Source of the DNA: Sphingomonas sanguinis | GTDB taxonomy: Bacteria > Pseudomonadota > Alphaproteobacteria > Sphingomonadales > Sphingomonadaceae | Direction of reading: 5' to 3' | DNA: 42,112 nucleotides | Assembly: GCF_001476905.1 (NCBI RefSeq) | Contig: NZ_LDTE01000012.1 | Location: forward strand, 1 to 42,112 | In this document: positions 19,727 to 26,844 of the stretch, one piece after another | Position numbering within the stretch: the first letter of the stretch is position 1 | Layout: each line of letters begins with the position of its first letter | The notes under the pieces: model-generated | Told to the model about the DNA's origin: nothing | What the model saw: the letters and a program-made list of their open reading frames with translations, nothing else | Databases searched by the model: none | Program-made: the position numbers and the translations under genes

Positions 19727-19792
19727 GCGGGAGGGGTTTTCCCTTCCCGCCATCGGCATGGTGCGGTTCGCCGCATCGGGGGCCGAAGGCCC
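19727..19792. terminator. Three consecutive hairpins between hydrolase and kinase genes
   Basis: First hairpin: GCGGGAGGGG (19727-19736), TTTT loop, CCCTTCCCGC (19741-19750), 10 pairs including one G-U; the probable terminator of the hydrolase gene. Second: TGCGG-TTCG-CCGCA (19762-19775) with the very stable UUCG tetraloop. Third: GGGCC-GAA-GGCCC (19780-19792), ending one base before a possible TTG start. No T-tract follows the first stem. Confidence 0.55.
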
Positions 19793-19828
19793 TTGGTCCG
19801 ACAAACCGGTCTCGTTATCCTGCGATCT

Positions 19829-20986
19829 GTGTCTCCCCCTTCCTCCCCAATTTCGGCTTCTGCCTTGCCGGTGAACGCCGATGGTGCGGTGGCGGCCATC
19901 GATCCCGCCGATGCGCGCCGCTATCTGTCGCTGGTGACCGCCGCGACCGAGCGGTTGATGGCGGCCGACGATCCGGCTGCGATGATCGACTCGCTGTTCG
20001 CGCTGATCCGTGACGAACTGCGCCTCGATGTGTTCTTCCACTTCCGGCGCGACGGGGATGTCGTGCGGCTCGATACGTCGGGTGGCCTGACCCGCGCGCA
20101 GCGACAGGCGATGGGGATGCTGGACGTCGACATGTCGATCAGCGGTTTGGTCATGCGGGACCGGCGGCCGCTGCACCTGACCGATATCCAGCAGGTGGAC
20201 GAGTCGCTGACCGATTTCGTGCGTACGCTGGGCATCCAAGTCTATTTGTGCATGCCGCTGCTGCATGGTGACGAGATGCTAGGCACGCTGGGTTTCGGGC
20301 GACGCACGGCGCGCCCCTTTGACGAGGAGGAGCAGCGGCTCCTGTCGCTGCTGTGCCATTATGCGGCACTGGCCCAGCACCGGCTGCGCATCGAGGAGGC
20401 GCTGCGCCACGGACTCGACACGCAGGCACGGTTGCTGGCGGAGTTGAACCACCGGGTGCGCAACGCTCTGCAGATCGCAATCGGTCTGGTCTCCCATGAG
20501 GGGCGACAAGCCGCCGATCCCGACACGCGGTCGGCCTTGCGCCGCGCGGCGGAGCGGTTGCAGGTGCTGGCGAGCGCACACCGCCCGCTCTATGCCACCG
20601 CCGATCCGGGCCTGGTCGACCTGCCCGCGCTGTTCGGCGACGTCATCGCCCAGGTGCGGAGCGAGGGGCCGGACGCGCCCATCGCGGCGGACGGCTCGGT
20701 CGCCGTGCCCGTGGAACGCGCGGTCGCCGCCGCACTGCTCCTCGACGCGATGATGGCGCAGCCCGTAGGGACGCCCGCCATCACCTTTGCCGCTGTCATG
20801 CAGGGCGGGAACGAAATGCTGCATATCACGTTTCAGGGCGTCGGATGGGGACGGATCGCGGGTCTGGTCGAACAGGATCGACTGGTGGCGCGGCTTTGCC
20901 ACCAAATGCGTGCGACCGTGACGAGTGAGGATGACGGGTGCCTGATCTTGGTCATGCCGCATGATGGCGGCGAACGCGGGCACTGA
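19829..20986 (+). CDS. GAF-HWE-type sensor histidine kinase with degenerate ATPase domain
   Basis: From GTG at 19829 the product has 385 residues. The start is uncertain: TTG at 19793 would be overlaid by a hairpin and GTG 19871 is also in frame; none has a good ribosome site. Residues about 20-185 form a GAF-type sensory domain, cytoplasmic with no membrane segment. The phosphoacceptor motif LLAELNHRVRNALQIA (His208) is of the HWE/HisKA_2 class. The ATPase half is abnormal: where NELxxNAxKHA is expected there is LLLDAMMAQPVG, without the N-box Asn, and the DDGVG motif is FQGVG. It may therefore act as a phosphotransfer protein or pseudo-kinase. The 3' end overlaps the response regulator gene by 26 nt. 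Confidence 0.82.
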   Translation: MSPPSSPISASALPVNADGAVAAIDPADARRYLSLVTAATERLMAADDPAAMIDSLFALIRDELRLDVFFHFRRDGDVVRLDTSGGLTRAQRQAMGMLDVDMSISGLVMRDRRPLHLTDIQQVDESLTDFVRTLGIQVYLCMPLLHGDEMLGTLGFGRRTARPFDEEEQRLLSLLCHYAALAQHRLRIEEALRHGLDTQARLLAELNHRVRNALQIAIGLVSHEGRQAADPDTRSALRRAAERLQVLASAHRPLYATADPGLVDLPALFGDVIAQVRSEGPDAPIAADGSVAVPVERAVAAALLLDAMMAQPVGTPAITFAAVMQGGNEMLHITFQGVGWGRIAGLVEQDRLVARLCHQMRATVTSEDDGCLILVMPHDGGERGH

Positions 20987-21428
20987 CACGACGGGTAACG
21001 CGGACACCGCCGCCGACGATCCGCTCAATCTGCTGATCATCGAGGACGAGGCATTGGTCGCCATGCTGGTCGAGGATGCCTTGACGCTTCATGGCCACCG
21101 GGTGATCGGCATCGCCGACACGGTCGCCGCAGCCATGAGCCTGGCGGAGGCGGAACGGCCCGATCTGGCGCTGTGCGATGTGAAGCTGGCTGACGGCGAC
21201 AGCGGTCTTACCGCCGCGCAGTTGCTGGCCGATCGCGGCATTCCCTGCATTTTCCTGAGCGGCAATTGTCCGGAGCGCGGGGGGCATCCGCTGGTCATCG
21301 GCTGCATCGCCAAGCCGTTCCGCGCCGGAACGCTGGGGGTGGCGGTCCGCGCCGCCTATTGCGCCGCACAAGGCGACCGACCGGCCGACCCGCCTGCGGC
21401 GCTGAAATTCTATCGGGAGGGATGCTGA
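20961..21428 (+). CDS. Single-domain response regulator
   Basis: A 155-residue protein consisting of one receiver domain with short tails and no output domain. Key residues are intact: acidic pair Glu28/Asp29 in IIEDE, phospho-acceptor Asp73 in LCDVKLADG, Ser100 in FLSGN and Lys118 in AKPF. It overlaps the upstream kinase by 26 nt in another frame, so the two are translationally coupled and probably partners. Such receivers act as phosphate relays or sinks or bind a target protein. It lacks the PFxFATGY pattern of the general-stress regulator SdrG, so that role is not supported. Two adjacent ATG codons (20961, 20964) are possible starts. Confidence 0.88.
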   Translation: MMAANAGTDTTGNADTAADDPLNLLIIEDEALVAMLVEDALTLHGHRVIGIADTVAAAMSLAEAERPDLALCDVKLADGDSGLTAAQLLADRGIPCIFLSGNCPERGGHPLVIGCIAKPFRAGTLGVAVRAAYCAAQGDRPADPPAALKFYREGC

Positions 21429-21510
21429 GCGGGACGGCCGATCCCGTCATTCTCCAAAGGGCAGGGCAGTGATGGGGGCAGGGTTGAGCGACGGAGGACG
21501 ATCACCCGCC

Positions 21511-21951
21511 CTAGGCTTCCGCCGCAACCGGCTCCTCGATCGCCTGTTCCATCTTGTCGAGAATCCGCGCGAACTGCGCGATTTCCGCATCGGTCAGCAG
21601 CCCGAAGGCCTGAGATATCAGCGAGCGACGGAGTGGCTCGGTCTGACGGAGCACATGTTCGCCGTGGTCCGTAATGTCCAGCCGCTTGGCCCGCCGGTCC
21701 GCCGGGTCGGGCACCCGCACGACCAGCCCGTCGCGCTCCATCGTGTCGACCGCCTGGGTTACCGTGCGGGGCGCCAGATCGAACCATTCGGCCACATCGG
21801 CGGCGCGCACCGGCGCATTGTTGGCGATGAAATGCAGCATCTTGGTCCGCGCCAGCGACGCGCCCTGAGCCGCCATTTGCCGGTCGAGCAGCCGATGGAA
21901 GCGCAGGTAAATCTGACTGTAGCGGAGGGCCAGGGTTTGAAGATCATGCAT
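21511..21951 (-). CDS. MarR-family transcriptional regulator
   Basis: The 146-residue protein is of normal MarR length: helical dimerisation ends around a winged helix (residues about 35-105) with VRAADVAEWFDLAPRTVTQAVDTMERDGLV and the wing segment DPADRRAKRLDITDHG. MarR proteins are dimeric repressors released by phenolic or drug-like ligands. It is divergent from the emrAB-type efflux operon, with 96 bp between the start codons that contain two inverted repeats, so it most likely represses that operon and itself. The ATG at 21951 is the natural start; reading further upstream only runs into the intergenic region and the antisense of emrA. Confidence 0.92.
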   Translation of the reverse strand: MHDLQTLALRYSQIYLRFHRLLDRQMAAQGASLARTKMLHFIANNAPVRAADVAEWFDLAPRTVTQAVDTMERDGLVVRVPDPADRRAKRLDITDHGEHVLRQTEPLRRSLISQAFGLLTDAEIAQFARILDKMEQAIEEPVAAEA

Positions 21952-21965
21952 AATATGAGGTAGCT

Positions 21966-21994
21966 CAATAAATGGTCTTGCCTTATTGTGCAAG
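21966..21994. promoter_or_regulatory. Overlapping inverted repeats, candidate MarR operator
   Basis: CAATAA (21966-21971) pairs with TTATTG (21983-21988) across 11 nt, and CTTGC (21977-21981) pairs with GCAAG (21990-21994) across 8 nt. The second, 18 bp in all, fits the usual MarR operator size. Both lie 15-43 nt before the marR start. A leftward promoter TTGCAC-17-TATTGA can be read through the same bases. Confidence 0.45.
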
Positions 21995-22047
21995 TGCGAG
22001 CAAATGCACCATCGAGTTCTATTGATTCCATCGACAGGGAGGCCGGG

Positions 22048-23244
22048 ATGGCCGACGCACACCAAGTGAATGAGGGGCAGGACGAGGGCACGCACGACGC
22101 CGCCGAGGCGGAGGACAGCACTCCCGTCTCGCCTGGCAAGAAGCGGCGTATCCGTATCATCTTGCTGGTCGTGGCGGCCGTCGCGATCGTCGGCGGCGTC
22201 TTCTGGTACGCGAACTACAAGAGCGTCGGCCAGTATATGCAGGCGACCAACGACGCCTTCATCCAGGCCGATGCGGTGACCGTCGCGCCCAAGGTCTCGG
22301 GCTATGTCGACAAGGTGTTCGTGGCGGAAAACCAGAACGTCCAGGTGGGCCAGCCGCTGCTCCAGATCGATACCCGCGATTACCGCGCGCAGACCGCGCA
22401 GATCCAGGCGCAGATCGGCGTCGCCCGCGCCAATGCCGAGGGCGTGCAGGCCCAGATCAAGGAACAGCAGGCCGCGATCGACCGCTCCGAAGCCGATCTT
22501 CGCGCCGCGCAGAGCGACGCCGCCTTCGCCCAGGCCGAGGTTGCGCGCTACACGCCGCTTGCCGCATCGGGTGCGGAAAGCCGCGAACGCCTGTCCCAGC
22601 TGCAGAACCAGGCGCGTCAGGCCAATGCCAAGGTCGCGGCGGCCAATGCCGCGCTGTCCGCGTCGCGTCGCCGGATCGGTACGCTGAACGCGCAGGTCGA
22701 TCAGGCCCGCTCGCAGGGCCAGGCGGCCAAGGCGCAGCTGGATGCCGCCGAGGTCAATCTGGGCTCGACCACGATCCGCGCGTCGATCGCGGGCCGGGTC
22801 GGCAACAAGACGGTGCGCATCGGCCAGTTCCTGCAGGCGGGCACGCGCACCATGTCGATCGTGCCGGTCAACCAGCTGTATATCAATGCGAACTTCAAGG
22901 AAACGCAGCTGGGCCTGATGCGCCCCGGCCAGCCCGTGAAGATCGAGGTCGATGCGCTGCCGGGTGTCGAGATCAAGGGCCATGTCGAGAGCGTGGCGCC
23001 GGGCACCGGTGCGCAATTCTCGCTGCTGCCGCCGCAGAACGCGACCGGCAACTTCACCAAGATCGTGCAGCGCGTGCCCGTCCGCATCGCGGTCGACGCC
23101 GATGCGCAGACCCGCGCGCTGATGGTGCCCGGCATGTCGGTCGACGTGACGGTCGATACCCGCTCGGCCAAGGGCGCGCTGAAGCGCATCGCCGAGCAGC
23201 AGGACCAGCATAACGAAGCGCGGCAGGGGGCGCAGGGCCGGTGA
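22048..23244 (+). CDS. emrA: EmrA-type HlyD-family membrane fusion protein
   Basis: The 398-residue adaptor links the inner-membrane pump to an outer-membrane channel. It has a polar N-terminal tail, one membrane anchor (about residues 33-52, IILLVVAAVAIVGGVFW), a biotinyl-lipoyl-like domain (VTVAPKVSGYVDKVFVAENQ), a long Ala/Gln-rich alpha-hairpin coiled coil (about 100-220) and beta-barrel strands after GSTTIRASIAGRVGN. The start at 22048 has AGGGAGG upstream; an in-frame extension to 21988 has no support. The stop overlaps the pump gene start (GTGA). Confidence 0.93.
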   Translation: MADAHQVNEGQDEGTHDAAEAEDSTPVSPGKKRRIRIILLVVAAVAIVGGVFWYANYKSVGQYMQATNDAFIQADAVTVAPKVSGYVDKVFVAENQNVQVGQPLLQIDTRDYRAQTAQIQAQIGVARANAEGVQAQIKEQQAAIDRSEADLRAAQSDAAFAQAEVARYTPLAASGAESRERLSQLQNQARQANAKVAAANAALSASRRRIGTLNAQVDQARSQGQAAKAQLDAAEVNLGSTTIRASIAGRVGNKTVRIGQFLQAGTRTMSIVPVNQLYINANFKETQLGLMRPGQPVKIEVDALPGVEIKGHVESVAPGTGAQFSLLPPQNATGNFTKIVQRVPVRIAVDADAQTRALMVPGMSVDVTVDTRSAKGALKRIAEQQDQHNEARQGAQGR

Positions 23245-24827
23245 GCGCCGCCGCCGCCCCCATTCGGGGCAATAAGGCCGGTTCGGCCGCCCAGGGGGGC
23301 GGCGCGCCGGCAAAAGCCGACCTGACCGCCTGGCTCGCCGTCGCGGCGGGCAGCATCGGTGCGCTGATGGCGACGCTCGACATCTCGATCGTCAACTCCG
23401 CGCTGCCGACCATCCAGGGTGAGATCGGTGCCAGCGGGACCGAGGGGACGTGGATCGCAACCTCCTACCTGGTCGCCGAGATCATCATCATCCCGCTGTC
23501 GGCATGGCTGGAGCGGTTGCTGGGCCTGCGCACCTTCCTGCTGATCGCGTCGATCCTGTTCACCGGTTTCTCGGTGGTCTGCGGCCTGTCGACGAACCTG
23601 ACGATGATGATCATCGGACGCGCGGGGCAGGGCATTACCGGCGGCGCGCTGATCCCGACCGCGCTGACCATTATCGCGACCCGGTTGCCACGCGAGCAGC
23701 AGCCGATCGGCACGGCGTTTTTCGGCGTCACGGCCATTCTGGGTCCCGTCATGGGGCCGCTGATCGGCGGCTGGCTGACCGAGAATATCAGCTGGCACTA
23801 TGCCTTCTTCCTGAACCTGCCCGTCGGTGCGCTGCTCGTCACGCTGCTGCTGGTCGGCCTGCCGCACCAGAAGCCGCATCTGTCGGAGCTGATGAAGGCC
23901 GACTGGCTGGGCATTGCCGGGCTGGCGCTGGGACTGGGCGGCCTGACCGTCGTGCTGGAAGAGGGGCAGCGCGAGCAGTGGTTCGAGTCGCGCGAGATCA
24001 TCGAGCTGACCATCCTGTCGATCTTCGGCTTCGGCCTGTTGTTCGCGGGCCAGTTCGTCGCCTCGCGCCCGGTCATCCGCCTGAAACTGTTGCTCGACCG
24101 CCAGTTCGGCAGCGTGGTCATCATGGGCATCGTGCTGGGCATGGTGCTCTACGGCACCTCCTACGTGATCCCGCAGTTCCTCGCTTCGATCGCCGGGTAT
24201 AACGCATTCCAGGCGGGCAAGGTCGTGCTGCTGAGCGGCATTCCCAGCCTGATCATGATGCCCTTCACCCCGATCCTCATCAAGAAGGTCGATATCCGTA
24301 TCGCGGTCGGCCTGGGGCTGGGCATCATGGCGTTGAGTGCCGGGATCGACACGGTGCTGACCGCGGACTCCACCGGCGGCTCGTTCACCGACTCGCAGCT
24401 GCTGCGCGGCGTCGGCACGATCCTGGGCATGTTGTTCCTGAACCAGGCGGCGATCTCGTCCGTCCCGCCGTCGCAGGCGGGCGATGCCGCCGGGCTGTTC
24501 AGCGCGGCGCGCAACCTGGGCGGCTCGTTCGCCCTGGCGGGCATCGCCACCGTGCAGGATCAGCGCAGCTTCCTGCACGAACGTCGTCTGGAGGAAACGC
24601 TGACCGCCAATTCGGGGTCGACCCAGGGCTGGGTCGACGCGCTGACCCAGCAGTTCGGCAGCAGCGACGCGGCGCTGCGCATGATCGGCAATACGATCAA
24701 GCAACAGGCGCTGGTCATGACCTATAACGACCTGTTCTTCATCCTGTGCGTCGGCATCATCATGGTGATGCCGCTTGTCCTGTTCCTCCGCCCGCTGCCC
24801 AAGGGCGGCCCCGTGGCGATGCATTGA
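23241..24827 (+). CDS. emrB: EmrB/QacA-type (DHA2) multidrug efflux transporter
   Basis: A 528-residue, about 14-segment major facilitator pump that uses the proton gradient to export hydrophobic compounds. The family signature is visible in segment 1 (LMATLDISIVNSALPTIQG) and again in TWIATSYLVAEI, GRAGQGITGGALIPTAL and GPLIGGWLTENISWHYAFFLNLP. The periplasmic loop near the C-terminus, between segments 13 and 14, is typical of DHA2 proteins. It begins at GTG overlapping the emrA stop by 4 nt and is followed 5 nt later by the outer-membrane factor gene, giving a complete tripartite exporter. Confidence 0.95.
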   Translation: MSAAAAPIRGNKAGSAAQGGGAPAKADLTAWLAVAAGSIGALMATLDISIVNSALPTIQGEIGASGTEGTWIATSYLVAEIIIIPLSAWLERLLGLRTFLLIASILFTGFSVVCGLSTNLTMMIIGRAGQGITGGALIPTALTIIATRLPREQQPIGTAFFGVTAILGPVMGPLIGGWLTENISWHYAFFLNLPVGALLVTLLLVGLPHQKPHLSELMKADWLGIAGLALGLGGLTVVLEEGQREQWFESREIIELTILSIFGFGLLFAGQFVASRPVIRLKLLLDRQFGSVVIMGIVLGMVLYGTSYVIPQFLASIAGYNAFQAGKVVLLSGIPSLIMMPFTPILIKKVDIRIAVGLGLGIMALSAGIDTVLTADSTGGSFTDSQLLRGVGTILGMLFLNQAAISSVPPSQAGDAAGLFSAARNLGGSFALAGIATVQDQRSFLHERRLEETLTANSGSTQGWVDALTQQFGSSDAALRMIGNTIKQQALVMTYNDLFFILCVGIIMVMPLVLFLRPLPKGGPVAMH

Positions 24828-24832
24828 GAACC

Positions 24833-26314
24833 ATGATGCGCAAGCAGCTTTCCCTCATCCCGCTTCTCCTCCTGGGGGCCTGCACCGTCGGGCCCAACTA
24901 TGCCGGGCCGCCCAAGGCCATCGGCTCGGCCGCGACCCCGCCCGCCGGGTTCGCGCGCGCCGACAATACGCTGGCGACGACTGCCCCCGCGGTCGCCGAC
25001 TGGTGGACGACGCTGAACGATCCCATGCTGACTTGGCTGGAAGAGCGGGCGCTCGAGTCCAACCCGAACGTCGCGGTGGCGCAGGCCCGGCTGAAGCAGG
25101 CGCGGTCGGCGCTGCGACTGGAGCGCGCCAACCAGGCGCCGAACGCCAATGCCAGCGCCACCTATCTCCATGCCGATCTGCCCGCGCTCAATCTGGGCGG
25201 CGGCAATGAGCAGGGCGGCGGGCAGGGTGGTGCCAATGGCGGTGCGTCGGGCGGGTCCGGCGGCGGCACCAATGTCGACTTCTTCAACCTGGGCTTTGAT
25301 GCCAGCTGGGAGATCGACCTGTTCGGCGGGCGTCGCCGCACCGTCGAGGCCGCGCGCGCCAGTGCCGAGGCGGCGGAGGCCAATGTCGCCGACGCACAGG
25401 TTTCGCTCAGCGCCGATGTCGCCCAAGCCTATGTGGGGCTCCGCGACGCGCAACAGCGGTTGATCCTGGCGCGTGACGCGTCGCGGATGCAGCGCGACAC
25501 GCTGAACCTGACGCTCCAGCGGTTCAACAACGGCACCGCCTCGCAGCTGGAGGTGGAGCGGCTGCGCAACCAGGTGGAGAGCACCGATGCGCAGATCCTG
25601 CCGCTGTCCTCGTCGGTCGAGACCTATCTGAACGCGCTCGCCATCCTGATCGGGGAGGCGCCGGGCACGCTCGATCAGCGGTTGAGCCAGCCGGGGCAGG
25701 TGCCCTTGCCGCCCGCGCAGGTGGCGGTCGGCGATCCCACCGCGCTGCTCCAGCGTCGGCCCGACATCCGCGCGGCCGAACGCAATCTGGCGGCGCAAAC
25801 CGCCAAGATCGGGGTTGCGGAGGCGGCCAAGTTCCCGCGCCTCAACCTGATGGGGATCATCGGCATCGGCGGCACCTCGCTCGATGCGCTGACCGACCTC
25901 GACAATCTGGTGACGCTGGGCGCGCCGATGCTCCAGTGGAATGTGCTGAACTTCGGTCGCGCCAATGCGCGGGTCGGCCAAGCCGAAGGCGCGCGCGACG
26001 AGGCGGAGGCGCGGTATCGCGGCGCGGTCCTGTCGGCGTTGCGCGATGCGGAGGACTCGCTGTCGCGCTTCCGGGCGCGGCGGAACACGGTGGCGACGCT
26101 GGCGCGGGCCAAGGCGTCGGCGGATCGCTCGGCGGTGCTGATGCAGCAGCGTTATCGCGCGGGTGCGGCGACGCTGATCGATACGCTGGATGCCGAACGC
26201 CAGCGGGTGGCGGCGCAGCAGTCGCTGTCGCAGGCGGTCGCCGGGCTGACCAACGATTACGTCGCGCTGCAAAAGGCGCTCGGCCTGGGTTGGCGCGCGC
26301 CGACGGGGGCTTAA
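24833..26314 (+). CDS. NodT/OprM-family outer-membrane efflux lipoprotein
   Basis: The 493-residue channel protein completes the EmrAB exporter. It has a lipoprotein signal (LLLLGAC, Cys near residue 17), followed by TVGPNYAGPP, the usual family opening, and two repeats of the TolC-like fold with long helices (about 70-260 and 290-480). Family motifs include DWWTTLNDPMLTWLEERAL, FDASWEIDLFGG and RRPDIRAAERNLAAQTAKIGVA in part. A Gly/Ser/Asn-rich insert at about residues 122-145 (GGGNEQGGGQGG) lengthens the first repeat. Start chosen at 24833; ATG 24836 is equally possible. A palindromic repeat follows the stop. Confidence 0.92.
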   Translation: MMRKQLSLIPLLLLGACTVGPNYAGPPKAIGSAATPPAGFARADNTLATTAPAVADWWTTLNDPMLTWLEERALESNPNVAVAQARLKQARSALRLERANQAPNANASATYLHADLPALNLGGGNEQGGGQGGANGGASGGSGGGTNVDFFNLGFDASWEIDLFGGRRRTVEAARASAEAAEANVADAQVSLSADVAQAYVGLRDAQQRLILARDASRMQRDTLNLTLQRFNNGTASQLEVERLRNQVESTDAQILPLSSSVETYLNALAILIGEAPGTLDQRLSQPGQVPLPPAQVAVGDPTALLQRRPDIRAAERNLAAQTAKIGVAEAAKFPRLNLMGIIGIGGTSLDALTDLDNLVTLGAPMLQWNVLNFGRANARVGQAEGARDEAEARYRGAVLSALRDAEDSLSRFRARRNTVATLARAKASADRSAVLMQQRYRAGAATLIDTLDAERQRVAAQQSLSQAVAGLTNDYVALQKALGLGWRAPTGA

Positions 26315-26319
26315 GTTCG

Positions 26320-26447
26320 ATCCTCCCCGCCACGGGGAGGGGGACCATGCGAAGCATGGTGGAGGGGGATTGCCGCAAGGGACATCCTTTGGCGACAACC
26401 CCCTCCGTCAGTCCTGCGGACTGCCACCTCCCCGTACCGGGGAGGAT
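26320..26447. repeat. 128-bp multi-hairpin palindromic intergenic element
   Basis: The ends ATCCTCCCCG (26320-26329) and CGGGGAGGAT (26438-26447) are perfect 10-bp inverted repeats. Inside are four local hairpins: CCTCCCCG-CCA-CGGGGAGG (26322-26340), ACCATGC-GAA-GCATGGT (26344-26360), CAGTCC-TGC-GGACTG (26409-26423) and CCTCCCCG-TAC-CGGGGAGG (26427-26445). GGAGGGGG (26361-26368) can also pair with CCCCCTCC (26399-26406). It fills the gap between two convergent genes and may also stop transcription. I recall similar GGGGAGG elements in sphingomonad intergenic regions; no protein is encoded, so it would be a non-autonomous REP/MITE-like sequence. Confidence 0.8.
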
Positions 26448-26451
26448 TGGA

Positions 26452-26841
26452 TCACGCCCCCGCTTTCGCGATCCGCTCCCGCGCTTCGCGCTCGATCGTC
26501 TCCAGCTCCGCGACGGTCTGGACCAGCGCGGTCATCTGCTGGCGGAGTTCATCGACCCGTTCGCGGCATCGTTCCGCCAGCACGCGCATCTGTTCGACAT
26601 GCTGTGGGTCAGCGTCGTACAGCCGCAGGAATTCCTCGATCTCGCGCAGGGAAAAGCCCAGTCTCTTCCCGCGCAGGATCAACTGCATCCGGCCCGTCTC
26701 GCGCTTGGAATAGACGCGCGCGGTGCCGACGCGGCGCGGTTCGATCAGCCCGCGATCCTCATAGAAACGTAGCGTGCGCGTCGTCACGCCCAGGCTGTTC
26801 GCGACATCCTGGATGCCGCGAAGCTCCTCATTTTCCCCCAC
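26452..26841 (-). CDS. MerR-family transcriptional regulator of the beta-oxidation cluster
   Basis: The 129-residue protein has the MerR winged helix (residues about 8-75: IQDVANSLGVTTRTLRFYEDRGLIEP, RRVGTARVYSKRE) and a long dimerisation helix (about 80-125), but no cysteine ligands for metals, so it is not a metal sensor. It begins at GTG only 3 nt after the fadD stop and is co-transcribed with it. Its location suggests control of fatty-acid or acyl-CoA use, like the MerR regulator LiuR of acyl-CoA catabolism; that role is inferred. Confidence 0.9.
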   Translation of the reverse strand: MGENEELRGIQDVANSLGVTTRTLRFYEDRGLIEPRRVGTARVYSKRETGRMQLILRGKRLGFSLREIEEFLRLYDADPQHVEQMRVLAERCRERVDELRQQMTALVQTVAELETIEREARERIAKAGA

Positions 26842-26844
26842 CGT

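Noticed and set aside
21430..21446. CGGGA/TCCCG hairpin between the receiver and MarR genes
   Set aside because: Only five pairs, which is easily chance in GC-rich DNA.
21952..23313. Upstream extension of the MarR frame to about 600 codons
   Set aside because: The extension is antisense to emrA; only the 146 residues from 21951 are MarR-like.
22701..24824. 707-codon minus-strand frame over emrA/emrB
   Set aside because: Antisense to a clear efflux operon; the product is rich in Gln, Asp, Arg and Ala with no family.
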